Of a stretch of DNA of 64,000 nucleotides, positions 39,131-52,800 are shown piece after piece. Source of the stretch: Niebla homalea (lineage: Eukaryota > Ascomycota > Lecanoromycetes > Lecanorales > Ramalinaceae); NCBI GenBank assembly GCA_019925105.1, contig JAHGAU010000021.1:124001-188000 (forward strand). The letters are read 5' to 3'. The notes beneath the pieces were generated by a model. It worked only from the letters and a program-made list of their open reading frames with translations, had not been told where the DNA came from and did not search any database. Position 1 is the stretch's first letter. Every line of letters starts with the position of its first letter. The position numbers and the translations under genes are program-made.

Positions 39131-39799
39131 TTAAGAATAAGTATACGAGGTTTTTAATAATAATATTTTTAAGGATTTTAAAGGTTTAACGACTAAGGAC
39201 GGATTCAAAGGTATTATACGCGTTTTTAATATGAATTTATTAAAGAGGTCTTTGAGTGTTATACGGGGTAATGCCCGTGGTCGTGATTTTAATAGTAACA
39301 CTTTAAGTATTATCGATTTAATGAGATATTTAAGAGGTATAAATCTTATATAGAGATTATATATGGTGAGATATAATTTAAATAAGAAAAAGCTCGTTGT
39401 TAATAAGTTTGTTAATGAAGTTGTTAATGGATTTATTGATAAGCTCTTTAGTGAGCTCTTTAATGAGCTCTTAAGTAAGCTCTTTAATGATTTATTTGGT
39501 AAGCTTTTTAACGACAAGCTCTCTGGTGAGTTCTTTGGTAAGCTCTTGGGTAAGCTTTTGAGTAAGCTTTTAAGTGAGCTCTTGAGTAAGCTTTTAGGTA
39601 AGCTCTTAAGTAATAAGCTTTCGGGTGAGCTTTTTAATGGTAATTTAAGTGTTATTATATATATTAAAGCTAAGCTTATATCTGAGCTCGCTACTGATGT
39701 ATATGTTAATAACGAGATTAAAGTTAAACTCATATTTAAGCTCATTCTTAATAAGGTTAAACTTACTGATAAAGCTCGAAATAATAAAGGCATTATCAA
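39131..39799 (-). other. Open frame of 222 codons inside the non-autonomous element
   Basis: This is the longest frame in the window not made of a pure short repeat. It runs in the element's own sense strand and begins 184 bases after the primer-binding site, where gag would start. The N-terminal third is hydrophobic (Leu, Ser, Thr). The middle (about codons 55-120) is a K-S-L-L/P repeat produced by a ~12-bp minisatellite. I recognise no gag, protease or zinc-knuckle motif. The plus strand of the same repeat (39363-39815) is also open, coding K-L-L-S/G repeats, so openness can be explained by the repeat. It may be a small accessory protein or chance. Confidence 0.25.
39430..39640. repeat. 12-bp minisatellite (aagctcttaagt type)
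   Basis: Around fifteen variants of aagcttttgagt, aagctcttaagt and gagctctttaat follow one another in phase. They remain in frame on both strands, giving K-L-L-S on plus and K-S-L-x on minus. Confidence 0.85.
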
Positions 39800-39963
39800 T
39801 TTAATAAAGGATTGAGTGGTAAATAATAAGTAGAGTAAGCGATTAATAAAGATGCCCTTAAATTGGTAATATATATTGATCTTAAGGTAAAAGCTGAATA
39901 AGCCTTTTTTAAGTAATCAGGCCACCTTAAATTGAGTAAGGAAATGAGTAATCGCTATGGTAT

Positions 39964-39982
39964 GCGATTCCGGGCTCATAAC
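39964..39982 (-). promoter_or_regulatory. Primer-binding site matching half tRNA-iMet
   Basis: The plus strand gcgattccgggctcataac ends exactly at the LTR. GGGCTCATAAC is the anticodon arm and loop of initiator tRNA-Met with anticodon CAT. Priming by a 5' half tRNA-iMet is an established Copia feature. Confidence 0.82.
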
Positions 39983-40211
39983 TGTCAGACGTAAGGACGT
40001 ATAAGAGTGGATGGGGTAGGTCTGGATTGAGTATATTAAGTATGTCTATCTAGGAAGCATAGTGCTATCTGCATGAAATACCCGGGTGGTAAGAGATGTA
40101 CGGCTAGGTGATAATATTTATACGCGCTATAATAATGTCTTAACACCGCTCGCATAACGGCTCAGTGACACTCCTTGCAGCACCACCACCATGCCTGCAC
40201 CCAGGCTGACA
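39983..40211 (-). repeat. LTR of the non-autonomous element, right copy (5' LTR)
   Basis: The LTR is 229 bp, ending caggctgaca and followed by GGGCC. Most differences from the left copy keep C here. Confidence 0.93.
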
Positions 40212-40216
40212 GGGCC

Positions 40217-40594
40217 TTACTTAGCTCTTAGGTTCCCCATTCAGATTACGGTGTTTTTGGGCCTGTTGCGGTGGAGGTATACGGATATAGCGCGTTACCT
40301 CTTGTTAAAGGGGCCGGTAAAGGGTTTATTAAAGGGCTTATTAAAAGGCCTGGTAAAAGGCTTAATAAAGGGTTTATTAACGGTAAGGGTGCAGTAGGTC
40401 TAGTAAGTACAGTAGGTATAGTAGGTAAGGGAGGTACAGTAAATAAGGGTGGTATAATAGGTAAGGTAGGTAAGGTAGGTAAGGGTATAGTAGGTGAAAG
40501 TATAGTAGATATAGTAGGTACGGTAGGTATAGTAAATATAATAAGTGAAAGTATCCAAATATTAATAAACCAGCTTAGCCTTATTATGTCGTAA
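40217..40594 (+). repeat. 85-bp module f and following G-K minisatellite
   Basis: Module f (40217-40300) reads ttagctcttaggttccccat, then gattacggtgtttttgggcc, then gcgttacctcttg. It is followed by aaagggcctggtaaaagg units and then gtaggtaaggg units. In one frame it gives D-Y-G-V-F-G-P-V-A-V-E-V-Y-G-Y-S-A-L-P-L-V-K-G-A and stays open to 40594, with K-G-x-I-K-G and V-G-K-G repeats. It is the right-hand end of the locus. Confidence 0.8.
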
Positions 40595-40599
40595 TCGTA

Positions 40600-43500
40600 A
40601 AACGGCTATATAATATCTGCAAATTTATGAATCCAAATCCGAGTGCTCCGAGCGTAGGCGAGTAGAATAAGTAAGAAAATCTTATATCCGCCCTTACTTA
40701 ACGTTTTATTATTTATAAGAATCCGGAAAACTTATAAGTATAATAGAAACTTATAAACGCTTTTAAAAATACTTAAAACTTATAAGTAATATTTCCAGCA
40801 TAATTATAATGTATATATTACTTAATATATATAAACGTTTAATATAAATTATATTTTATACTTTTATTAATATTCTTATTAAATTATAATAACTTAAATA
40901 ATCTTATATATATATTCTTATTATATTTAAAAGAGTATTTCTTATTATAAGTTATATTTAAGTTAATAGTATTTAAGATATCTTTATTATAAATTAATAA
41001 GTTAATAATTCTTATTTATTTACTTTTTTAAAGATATTATATTAATATATTATATTAAAATATATAATACTTTTAGTTTCTTATTTTTACTTAAATGGGT
41101 AATTTTTTAAAATTTATATAGTTTAAGCTTAAATCTTAAACTTAAAATATTAAAATTTAATATTTAATTCTTTATATAAAATTTTAAAAGCGTAATAATA
41201 CGTTATTATATATCCAATTCTATAAAATTATTTATAATTATACGTTATACTTTAATAACCTTTTTTTCGTTTTATTTATAAACATTATATAACTTAACAT
41301 ATTATTAAATTATAAAAAATTTAAAATGCTTTATATACCGCTTTATACTTTATATTATATTTTTTTATTTTTCTTAATATTAAATTATTTCTTAAAAATT
41401 ATATAATTTTTAATAATAACTTAAAATAAATATTTCCGATTTTTAAAGTTAATATAAATGTTAAAACTGTCCATTATTTAATACTCATTATTTAATACGG
41501 TTATAATTTTATTATTTTATAATTCCTATATATTAAATTAACGGATTAATTAATTATAAAATAAAAATAAAATTATTAACTTTTATTATAGTTACCAGCG
41601 ATTAAAATAATATTTCTAACGTATATATTAAAAACTTTTCTTTCTTAATCCTTACTTATTATTATATATTAAGTATAAATCTTTATTAACGGAAATAAAA
41701 TATACTTTTTAATTTTCTTTTTTTTTATTTAACTTAATTATTTCTTTTTCCGTTTAACCTATTTATTATTAACGTTACTTAACCTTTTTTAATTAAAAGG
41801 CTAAGATAATAAATCCTTATTTAACCTTTCCGTTAAATAATTTTTTTCTTCCTCCCTATTTTTTTTATTATAATTTTTATTATTATTTATACGTTAATTA
41901 TATTAAAATTATCCTATAATTAAATAATTAAGGATTTATTTCCGTAAACCGGTTTAATATGGTTTTATTTATATTAATTTTTATAATATCCTTTTTATCC
42001 GATAAATCATATATAATTTTAAGATTATATATTTTATATATAGAATTATTGTTTACTTATTATAATATCCTTTAAGATAGTTTTTATTAAACCCTTTTTT
42101 TTTATCCGTATATTAAAAGATTTTTACCAGTCCTTAATATTATTATAAGCTTTTATATAATCTTTATTAACCTTAATCTTAAATTTAATATATAGTTTAA
42201 TAATATTAATAATAAATAATCCTTAAAAAGGTATTATTTTTTTCGTTTTATTTTTATAATCCTTTAATAATTAATAAATTATATTATAGATTAATTATAA
42301 CGTTTAAAACCGGATAAAATAGAAGAAATCCGATATTAAAGCCCTTAAGTTAAAGCTCTTTTTCTTATTAAAGAAAAGAATAATAATTAAAGCTTTAATA
42401 ATTATATTATTAATAAACCGATAACAATTATTTTCCGGTTATTTTAACCCCTTTTTATTAATCGTATATAAAGTTAAATAAGTAAAAGGTATTTTATTAG
42501 GTTTAATTTTATTTACCGCTTATTATTTAGAAGATTCTTTATAATATCCGATATTTATTGGCTTCCTTAATTAAATATATAATAATTCTATATAACCAAT
42601 TAAATCCTTTTTATAACTTAAATATAAAAGGCTACGATTAAATTTTTTAATTAAAATTATCGTTAATAATACTTATATATTAAATATATATAAAAGTATT
42701 ATATTTTACATACTTTAATCGGATAAAATAATTTATATTTATAATTAAGTATAATATTATTCTTTTTAATTAAGTAACTTTTAATTTTTTCCTATATATT
42801 ATTAATTATATTATTTAAGTTAATTTTAATTTCTTAATCGATTTATAATCCTTTAACCCCCGTTTTTTCCCTTATAATAATTTAAGTTAAAAATAATACG
42901 GCTATTTATTTAAAAATTATCTTATAATATTTTAATAAGTATAAAACGGGCATACGAGTAATAATACTTAATTAAAGGAATAAAGCGTTATTATTTTTTT
43001 AATTAAAAATTATATTAATAATTTTATAATTATTAATTTATATAAAATAAAATCAAACGGGGATTAAAGCGGAAATAACGACAGAGGAAAAAACTTAAAT
43101 AGAAATAAGGATTTTCTGTAACGTAAAGAATATTACGATAAAAACGGGATTTAACTATAATTAAATAAAAAAATAACCGGAATAATAATTATAACGATAC
43201 TTATTCTTATAAGAACGGTTATATAACGTTAACCGATTAAATAAGCTTAAAGAAAATTATATATATTATATTTAACTTAAATTACTTAATATTAAATCTA
43301 TTTTATTAAGCGATTAATTAAAAATTAAATCAATAATATATTATATCCTAATAATTTATTCTATATAGCTTTAATTTTTTTACTTTAACCGGTATAAATA
43401 ATAGGTTTATTATTTTTATTATTTATATTCTTTAATTTAATAATAAGTAATAATAAGCGTTTTTAGGCTTTTTAATTATATTTATTATTTTTATCTTATA

Positions 43501-43790
43501 AATAATAAATAAAATATTTATTTATTTATATAAATATAACTTATTAAAACATTACGTTTCCTTTTTTAATCGTTAAGAATATCTTTTATTCTTATTATTA
43601 ATAAAGAAAATATATTAAATATATAATAAAAGATAAAAATACTTAATAAAAAAATATTTATAAATAATAGATTACGTAAAATAATATATAGGTATTATAT
43701 AGTATTAATAATAAAGAAGGGTAAAAAATTAAGGATTTAAAGGAAAAAAATACCTAAATATATTTTTAACGTATTTAACGCGTATTAAAT
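40600..43790. other. AT-rich stretch, unidentified
   Basis: The sequence is extremely AT-rich. 41700-42920 is pyrimidine-rich on the plus strand. Partial minus-strand translation there gives moderately long stop-poor pieces with Lys/Ile/Asn, but no family I can name. A short GC-richer patch lies at 40635-40665 (ccgagtgctccgagcgtagg). I found no terminal repeats or retroelement motifs. Confidence 0.4.
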
Positions 43791-43899
43791 TAAATATTAA
43801 TAAGTTAAATATTAAAACTTTAACTTAAATATTAATAAGTTAAATATTAAAACTTTAACTTAAATATTAATAAGTTAAATATTAGAACTTTAACTTAAA
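43791..43899. repeat. 35-bp tandem repeat, three copies
   Basis: The unit begins taaatattaataagttaaat and repeats at 43791, 43826 and 43861 with one A/G difference. It precedes LINE D by about 180 bases. Confidence 0.93.
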
Positions 43900-44076
43900 T
43901 AAAGTATTAACCTTACCGTATAAGAATAGTTTTTCGCTATTAAATTATATAAGGTATCTACGTACGGCGTTATTACCTATTACTCGTAAATATAGCTACT
44001 TTATAGATACCTTTACGTAAGAAGTTTTTATTATAAATTATATTATATTAATCTTAATTAATACGTTAGAGAAAAG

Positions 44077-47000
44077 ATGGCGACGAATAAAGGGACCCCA
44101 GAGGTCCAAAACGATACGTATACGTATAGCTCTCATAATAGTAAAGAAAGTATATTAAGTACGATAAATAGAAGTAACGTAATGGTTGAAAATAAGGTAA
44201 TAAACGGGTAAATAACTTATATTAATAGAAATAGCGATAATACGTACGGGTAATATAATAATAATAAACCGGATAATACTTAAAATAAATAAGGGAATTA
44301 AGGTTAATAAAATACGCGTATTAAAATACGTAAAACGTATAATAATAATACGGAGGTAATAGGTAAGTAAGGGGGTAAAAAGGCCGGTATAATATTAACG
44401 GTAAAAGGTACAGGCGGGGGGAAGGGATAAGAAGACCGTAATAAAAGTACTATTAAGGATATATAAAGGGGAAATAAGGTTAACAAAAAGGATAAAATTT
44501 TAAAGGATTAAAAATAAGGGGCAGAAATAATATATCGCCCGGTAAATAAGAACGAAAAAACGGTAAGGGAAACGGTGAAAACCTTAAAAAAATTCCTTAT
44601 AATAAAATTAAAAAATAATACGTTAAAAATTTAATTAATATTACGGATTAAGCTAAAAAACGTAAGGGACTTCTATATAAAAATAGGGGTAAAGCTAGGG
44701 GAGACGGAGCGGCTATAGGATTCTTAAAGGGTAATAATAAAAACGTTAATAAAAAATAAAAACGGCAGCTTAAAATTAAATATATAAAATAAAAGTATAA
44801 AAGCGGCGGCCTTTTAAATAAAAAAGAATTAAGCGATAAAAGTAACAAAAAGGATACCCGCGGCAGAGAATAAAAGGATAACGGAAAAAAAAGCGGTTAT
44901 ATTAAAGAAAATAAGGATAATAAAGGTCCGTTTATTTAATAATAAGGAGAAAAACGTAATTATAAAGGTAAATCCGTTATATTTAATAAAGGCTTTTAAG
45001 GTAACGATAAAACCGTTAATAGAATAAATTATTATAATATATAAGTTATAAAATAAGGATATCTTCCTTAATATAACGTTTTTAAAAATAAAAGAAAACT
45101 TAAAAAGGTTTAAGGCTTAAATTAATAAAGGAAAGTATAAGTTAAATAAGGTTTTAAGGTAATTATTTATCGTTATAATAAATAAGATATATTTATTATG
45201 TTTTAAAAAAGTTAAAAGAAAAACTATATTAAGGAATATAAAAAAAAAGAATACGATTCTTTACTTAAAACTTAAAATTATTAATTTTAAACTTTTATTA
45301 ATAATAAAAAGACTTAATTCTTTAAAACGTATAAAAAAATACTTTACCGTTATATTAAGTATAATATTAATAAAAATATATAATAATATTTTAAATAAAA
45401 GGATTACCGAAAAAGGATCTCTTAAAATAACTTAATTATAAAATAGGATAATTAATATTTTAAATATTTTAAATATTAAGGTTATAAATATATTATTATA
45501 AAATATTTTAATATTATAAAATATACGGTTTATATTAAGGATTATAATGTTTATAAGTATATAAAATTAATAATTAAGGAACTTATAGAAAATACGTTTA
45601 AATACGTTATATATAATAAGGAAAAATACTTAATATAAGATTTTAAATATATAATAAGAGTTAAAAAAAATTAAACGTAAAGAAACCCGGATAACCGTAA
45701 AAATCCAACGGTATAATACGTATAAAATTAATCTAACGGATTAACTAAAAGTAACCTTAAGACGCGAACTTAATTAATTAAATAATAAAGGGTAAATAAC
45801 GGTAATGGATAAAGTAAAAAAGAGAAAACTTTTTATAATTTTAACTTTAAAAACCGATTATTTTACGTTTTTAATAATAACCAGGAAGGTATTAAGTTAA
45901 AAAACATTTAATTTTAATAAAAAGTCCGTAACTTAAATAATTATAAAAGAAAAACCTTTATAAAGGTTAATATATAATATATTAATATTTCTAAGAATAA
46001 TATAATATAACGTTTATAATAAGGGAATTAAAATAATAATATTAATATTTAAATTTAAAAAAGTTAAAGACGTTAATATTATAATAATATAAGAATTATT
46101 ATATAATTTATATATATATTTATTTATTAACTTAAAGGAAAAATTTTATTTAACTTTTAAAAAAAATAAGATAATTAAAATATACTTTTTTATAAATAAG
46201 CGGCTTAATATAAATAATTAAAATATTACTTATTATAATAAAAACCTTTATATACTCTATATTATAAAAGAAAAAGACTTAAAAACGATTTTAATATTTA
46301 TAACGCGTATAATCCGTTACCGATTAATAAGGAAAAATTTTTTATAATATTATTATTTAAAAAGGTTTTAATTATTTTAAATAAATATATATTACTTAAA
46401 GACTTTAATTTATATTATTATATATAGAATAAAGAAAAATATATAATAAATTACGTTAAATCGGATAATTTATTAATAATTATTATTTAAATTAACTTTT
46501 TATTATTAATATTATAAAAGATTATTATATAAAAAAATTATAAATTTAAAATAATAATTAATTTAATCTTTAATATAAAAAAGGTTACCGGCGCGGTTAT
46601 AACGTATAAGTTATAAAAGGACTTAAAATATAACTTAAATTATATATTAATATAAATAACTTTAAACTAGATTATTAATACGACTTTATTATTACCGGTA
46701 AAAAGGACGTAAAAAACGGTTAAAGAAATAAAGATTTATATAAAAGCGGAAAAAATAATAATATAATTTATAGATTTCCTTTAATTAAATAATAAAAATT
46801 AAATTATTTTTTTTATAAAATAAATAATAAAAATATTAAATAAAATAATTAATAAAGTTATTTTAATAATAAAACTTTCTTAAAAAGTTAAAATTTATTA
46901 AAATAAAAAATATATAATCGTAATTATAAAAATAAAAAAAGTTAATTAAGTAAGTTTTTAAATATAAAAATTAAAAAATACTTAATTAATTAAAAGTTAT

Positions 47001-49877
47001 TTAAAAAGAAAAAAAGAAAACTATTAAAAAAATTAAATAAATATACTTTTAATTTACGGTATATAACTTAATAATTTTATTTCATAATATTTAAACATTA
47101 ATAAAGTATAATAAAGAATAAAGTAAAAAATTAAAGTTTATCCTTAAATTCTTATTTTTTAAAAAACCCGATAATATATTAATTAATATTTTTAACGGTA
47201 AAATTAAGGCCCTTAAAAAACATTTTTCCCCCTCCGTTAAAAATTAACTTAAACGATATTAATGGTATTATATATTTTAACCCCGTATTAATAAATAAAA
47301 TAATAATATAAAATATAATAATTAAAATAATTAAAAAATTAAAAAAGGATAAAGCCCCGGGTTTAAATAGGATTCTTAATAAATTTTTAATAATAATAAC
47401 TTTATTATTTAAGAAGGTTTTTATTTATTTCCTTTAAATATATTTCGACGTTAATTATTATTTACGTAAATTTAAAAAGGTAAAAATAATTATCCTTAAG
47501 AAGTTTATTAAACCGGATGACTTTAAAATAAAATCTTATAAACTTATTATACTCTTATATACGTTAAGGAAGGCCTTAAAAACGGTAATAATAAAGATCC
47601 TTAATAATTATATAAAGAATTACGGATTTTTTTCCGATTAATAAATAAAAATAAGGAGAAATTAATTAATAAAAATAACCCTTAAAAAATTAATTAACGG
47701 CGGAAATATAATATAGGGTTATAGGAAAAAGTATATTATAAGTTTTCTTTCTTTTAATATTTTAAGTATTTTTAATAAAATAAATTATTAAAAGTTATTA
47801 TATAACTTAAGGAAAAAAAGGATATTACCCTTTTTAATTAAATAAATAAAAAGTTTTTTAAGCGAGTAAATTACGTTAATTAACCTAAGATAAAAAATAA
47901 GCTTAATAAAACCCGTTATAACGGGGATTCCTTAAGAATCGTTTATTTTTCTTATATTATTTTTATTCTTTAACGGTTTATTAATTAAAAAGCTTATTAA
48001 GTTAAAATAAAAAATTTAAATTAAAAACTTTATTAATAACGTTTACCTTTTAGCTTATAATATTTTTATATATATAAATTATTTAAAATTAAAATAAACT
48101 TATAAAATCTATCTTTAATAAATAAGAACTTACAAGGTTTAATTTATACTATATAAGTATAAGTTTATTTATATAATTAAAAGCTTAAGGTTATATAATA
48201 TAATAATTATAATAAACTTAAGTAAAGTTACGGTAAAGCCGGATATTAATATTAAAGTCTTTAACTTTTAAGTAAATAAAAAGCTTAATTAAAAGGATTA
48301 TATATAAAAGGTTTAAAAGAAAATAACTTTATAAGATAAAGGTTTTATTTATTTCATTATATTAATATAAAAAGCTATATTATAAAAGGCCCAGACTATT
48401 TATTAAATTATAATAAAATTAATTATAATATATATTATAATTATTTAATATATATTTAAAGGTATTCCGGGATATAAGAAAGAGTTTATTTAAATATTAT
48501 AGAAAGTCTAAAACCGGTATTTAAAAGTAATTAATAATATTTATAAAATAACCTTTATCCCAATATTAAAATTTAAGGTTTTTATACCGCCGATTAAAGG
48601 TTTATTAAATTAAATAATCGTTTAAATAAGGTTAAAAAGATATATATATTTAATTATAATAATAGGAAACGAGCGGATCCACTAGAATCTTAATAAGCTT
48701 TAAGTTAAAAAGAATAAATTAAAAATTTTTTTTTTTTTTTATTAAAATAAAATAAGAATAAACTAAGAAGAAAATTAATTTTATTAATATCCCGGAAATT
48801 AACTTAAGCGGGTATAAACTCTTATTAAACGTAAAAAAGACCGAGATTAAAAGGATTTAAAAAGCAAAAGCTATAATAATTATTTTATAAATTATAATAA
48901 AATAAATTAAACGTTAATAAAAATATAAAGACTTTATATTTTAAAATTATTATTATTTAACTTTTAACGATAAAAAGATTATTAATAAGTATTTCCGCCA
49001 TTATAATATTATAAGAAAAAATAATAATATATTAACGATTTAACTTTAAAAAAATAAAAACGGTTTAATTTACTTCTTATTTATTATATATATTAAGGGT
49101 TAAATAAACGCCGGATATAAATACGGATAAAGGAAGTAAAATATTATATACGTTTTTATTTCTTATCCTTTATTTACGGAAATTAAATTAAAACTTATTA
49201 TAAAAATTAATATTTATAATTATCGTTAAATATTATTTATAAAATAAAGTATCCGAATAACCGTTAAGTTTATAATATTTACCGGATTATTATTATAATT
49301 TAACTTTATTATAAAGATAAACGAGGTTATTAAAAACCTTACGGAGAAAACCCGTTATTAATTAAAAAAGAAAAAAAGGAACGGAAACTAATTACGTTAA
49401 TTATATAAATCAGAAAGTATTTTCTATAGTTATAAGGATATAATAATAAATACTTATTAAAAATCTTTAAAGGAATTAACGGTAATAATAATATAAGAAA
49501 AATATATATTAAATACGTAAATATTAATAAGGATATTTAGAAATATTATATAAGGTTAAAATAATATAAATATATAAAAGAACAGAAGAATAATAAGCTT
49601 AAAAATAACCCTTATAAAAATATAATTATAATATTATAAATTTTCTTAAGGGAATTAAAACATAAAAAGTATATAAATAAATTATTACTCTTTAAACGGC
49701 CGTTAATATCCTTTACCTTAAAGGATAAAAAGTGGAGGCCTGGTAGACGCCGGTTTTTGCCTTAACGTTATAAGTATTAGGTTTTTATAATTATTAATAA
49801 GGTTAAAAGGCCGCGTATTAAGGAATACCGGAATTAACTTAGCTAGACCCGTAATATAAATCAATCAATCAATCAAT
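44077..49877 (+). mobile_element. LINE copy D (Tad1-like), full length, RIP-degraded
   Basis: The conserved 5' block begins at 44077. Zinc-knuckle positions from 45465 read Tyr at the ligand sites. The endonuclease and RT follow in copy-B order. The RT active site (near 48024-48036) reads F-I-N-N, and the tail ends with four aatc-type units near 49877. No convincing target duplication is present, and the base after the tail is already LINE E sequence. It is colinear with copies B and C throughout. Confidence 0.94.
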
Positions 49878-52800
49878 ATTTTATATTATTATTTTATTTA
49901 TTAATACGGGGTTAAGATACGGAACGCCGTTAATATTATTTAAATTAACTTTTAACGGAAGGGGGAAAAATGCTTTTTTAAGGGTTTTAATTTTACCGTT
50001 AAAGATATTTATTAATATATTATTGGGTTTCTTAAGGGATAAAAATTTAAAGATAAACTTTAATTTTCTACTTTATTCTTTATTATATTTTATTAACTTT
50101 TAAATATTATAAAATAAAACCGTTAAGTTATATACTGTAAACCGAAAGTATATTTATTTAATTTTCTTAATAATTTTCTTTTTTTCTTTTTAAATAATCC
50201 TTAATTAATTAATTATTTCTTAATTTTTATATTTAAAAGTTTACTTAATTAACTTTTTATTTTTATAATTATAATTATATATTTTTTATTTTAATAAATT
50301 TTAATTCTTTAAGAAAGTTTTATTATTAAAATAATTTTATTAATTATTTTATTTAATATTTTTATTATTCGCTTTATAAAAAGATTAATTTAATTTTTAT
50401 TATTTAATTAAGGGAGGTTTATAAATTATATTATTATTTTTTCCGTTTTTATATAAACCTTTATTTCCTTAACCGTTTTTTACGTTTTCTTTACCGGTAA
50501 TAATAAGGTTATATTAACGGTTTAATTTAAGGTTATTTATATTAATATATAATCCGAACTATATTTTAAATCTTTTAATAATTTATATATTATAACCGTA
50601 TTAATAACCTTTTCCGTATTAAAAGCTAAATTAATCGTTATTTTAAACTTATAACTTTTTATATATTAATTTTTTATAATATTAATAATAAAAAATTAAC
50701 TTAAGTAATAATTATTAATAAATTATCCGATTTAACGTAATTTATTATACGTTTTTTTTTTATTTTATATATAGTAATATAAGTTAAAGTCTTTAAATAA
50801 TATATATTTACTTAAAATAATTAAAACCTTTTTAAATAATAATATTATAAACGGTTTTTCTTTATTAATTAACGGCGGATTATATATATTATAAATATTA
50901 AAATCGCCCTTTAAGTTCCCTTTTTTATAATATAGAATATATAAAGGTTTCTATTATAATAAGTAATATTTTAACTATTTATATTAAGCTATTTATTTAT
51001 AAAGAAATATATTCTGGTTATTTTATTCTTTTTAAATGTTAAGTAAAACCCCTTTTTTAAATTAATAAATAAATATATATATAAATTATATGGTAATTCC
51101 TATATTATTATAATATTAACGTTTTTAACTTCTTTAAATTTAAATATTAATATTATTACTTTAATTCCTTTATTACGGACGTTATATTATATTATTTTTA
51201 AAAGTATTAATATATTATATATTAACTTTTATAAAGGCTTTTTTATTTATATTTATTTAAATTACGGACTTCTTATTAAAATTAAACGTTTTTTAACTTA
51301 ATATTTTCCCGGTTATTATTAAAAACGTAAAATAACCGGCTTTTAAAATTAAAATTATAAAAAGTTTCTTTTTTTTTTTATTTTATCCGTTATTATTATT
51401 TATTTTTTATTATTTAATTAATTAAGTTTATGTCTTAAAGTTACCTTTAATTAACCCGTTAAATTAATTCTGTACGTATTATATTATTGGATTTTTATGG
51501 TTATCCGGGTTTCCTTACGTTTAATCTCTTTAATTTTTATTATATATTTAAAATCCTATATTAAGTATCCTTCCTTATTATATATAACGTATTTAAATAC
51601 GTTTTTTATAAGCCTTTTAATTATTAACTTTATATATTTATAAATATTATAACCTTTAATATAAACCGTATACTTTATAATATTAAGGTATTTTATAATA
51701 ATATATTTATAATTTTAATATTTAAAATATTAATAAATATCGGCCGTTTTATTTTATAGTTAAGTTATTTTAAAAAATCTTTTTTAATAATCCTTTTATT
51801 TAAAACGTTATTATATATTTTTATTAATATTATACTTAATATAACGGTAAAGTACTTCTTTACGCGTTTTAAGGAATTAAATTTCCTTATTATCGGAGGA
51901 AGCTTATAATTAACGATCTTAAATTTTAAATAAAGAACCGTATTTTCCTTTTTTATATTCCTTAACGTAACCTTTTTTTCGGTTTTTATGAAATATAATA
52001 AGTATATTTTGTTTATTATAACGGTAAATAATTACTTTAAAACTTTAACCGATTTATATTTTTATTTATTAATTTAATCTTTAAACTTTTTAAGCTTTTT
52101 TTCGCCTTTAATAATACCGTATTAAGGAAAATATTTTTACTTTATAACTTACGTACCGCGATAATTTATTTTATTAATAATTCCGTTGTTATTTTAAAAG
52201 TCTTTATTAATTATAACGGGTTTATTTCCGTAATTGCGTTTTTCTCCTTATTATTAAATAAACGGACCGTTATTATTTTTATTTTTCTTAATATAATTAC
52301 TTTTTCTCCGTTATCTTTTTATTCTTTACCGTAAGTATACTTTTTATTATCTTTATCGTTTAACTCTTTCTTAATTAAAGGGTTATCGCCTTTATACCTT
52401 TACTTTATACCCTTAACCTTAAGCCGCCGTCTTTATCTTTTATTAACGTTTTCGCTTCCGCCCTTTAAAAGCTTTGTAAGCGCTCCGCCTCCCTTAATTT
52501 TATCTTTATTTTTATATAAAAGTCTTTTACGTTTTTTAATTTAATCTATAATATTAATTAAGTTTTTAACGTAATATCCTTTTACTTTATTATAAGGAGT
52601 CCTTTTAAGGTTTTTATTACCTCCTTTCTTGCTTTTTCACCCTTACTTACCGGGCAACGTATTATTTCCGCTTTTTATTTTTAATCTTTTAAAGTCTTAT
52701 TTTCTTTATTAACTTTATTTCCCTTTTATATATCCTTAATAATATTTTTACCGTAGTTTTCCCGCCTTTTCCCTCCGTTTATACCCTTTATTATTAATGC

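Larger units (their letters stand above)
37774..40211 (-). mobile_element. Non-autonomous Copia-like LTR element, 2438 bp
   Basis: Two LTRs of exactly 229 bp (37774-38002 and 39983-40211) begin TGTCAG and end CTGATA/CTGACA. They are flanked by GGGCC (37769-37773 and 40212-40216). About two dozen differences separate them, all but one being transitions. Left of the right LTR the plus strand reads tgcgattccgggctcataac, an initiator-Met tRNA anticodon-stem sequence. This gives a half-tRNA primer site and minus orientation. The purine tract on the minus strand is at 38003-38011. The 1980-bp interior is too short for gag-pol, and I recognised no pol motif. It probably relied on proteins of an autonomous Copia. 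Confidence 0.92.

Noticed and set aside
39964..39982. Initiator tRNA-Met gene fragment
   Set aside because: The match to the tRNA-iMet anticodon arm ends exactly at an LTR, which fits a primer-binding site; no other part of a tRNA is present.
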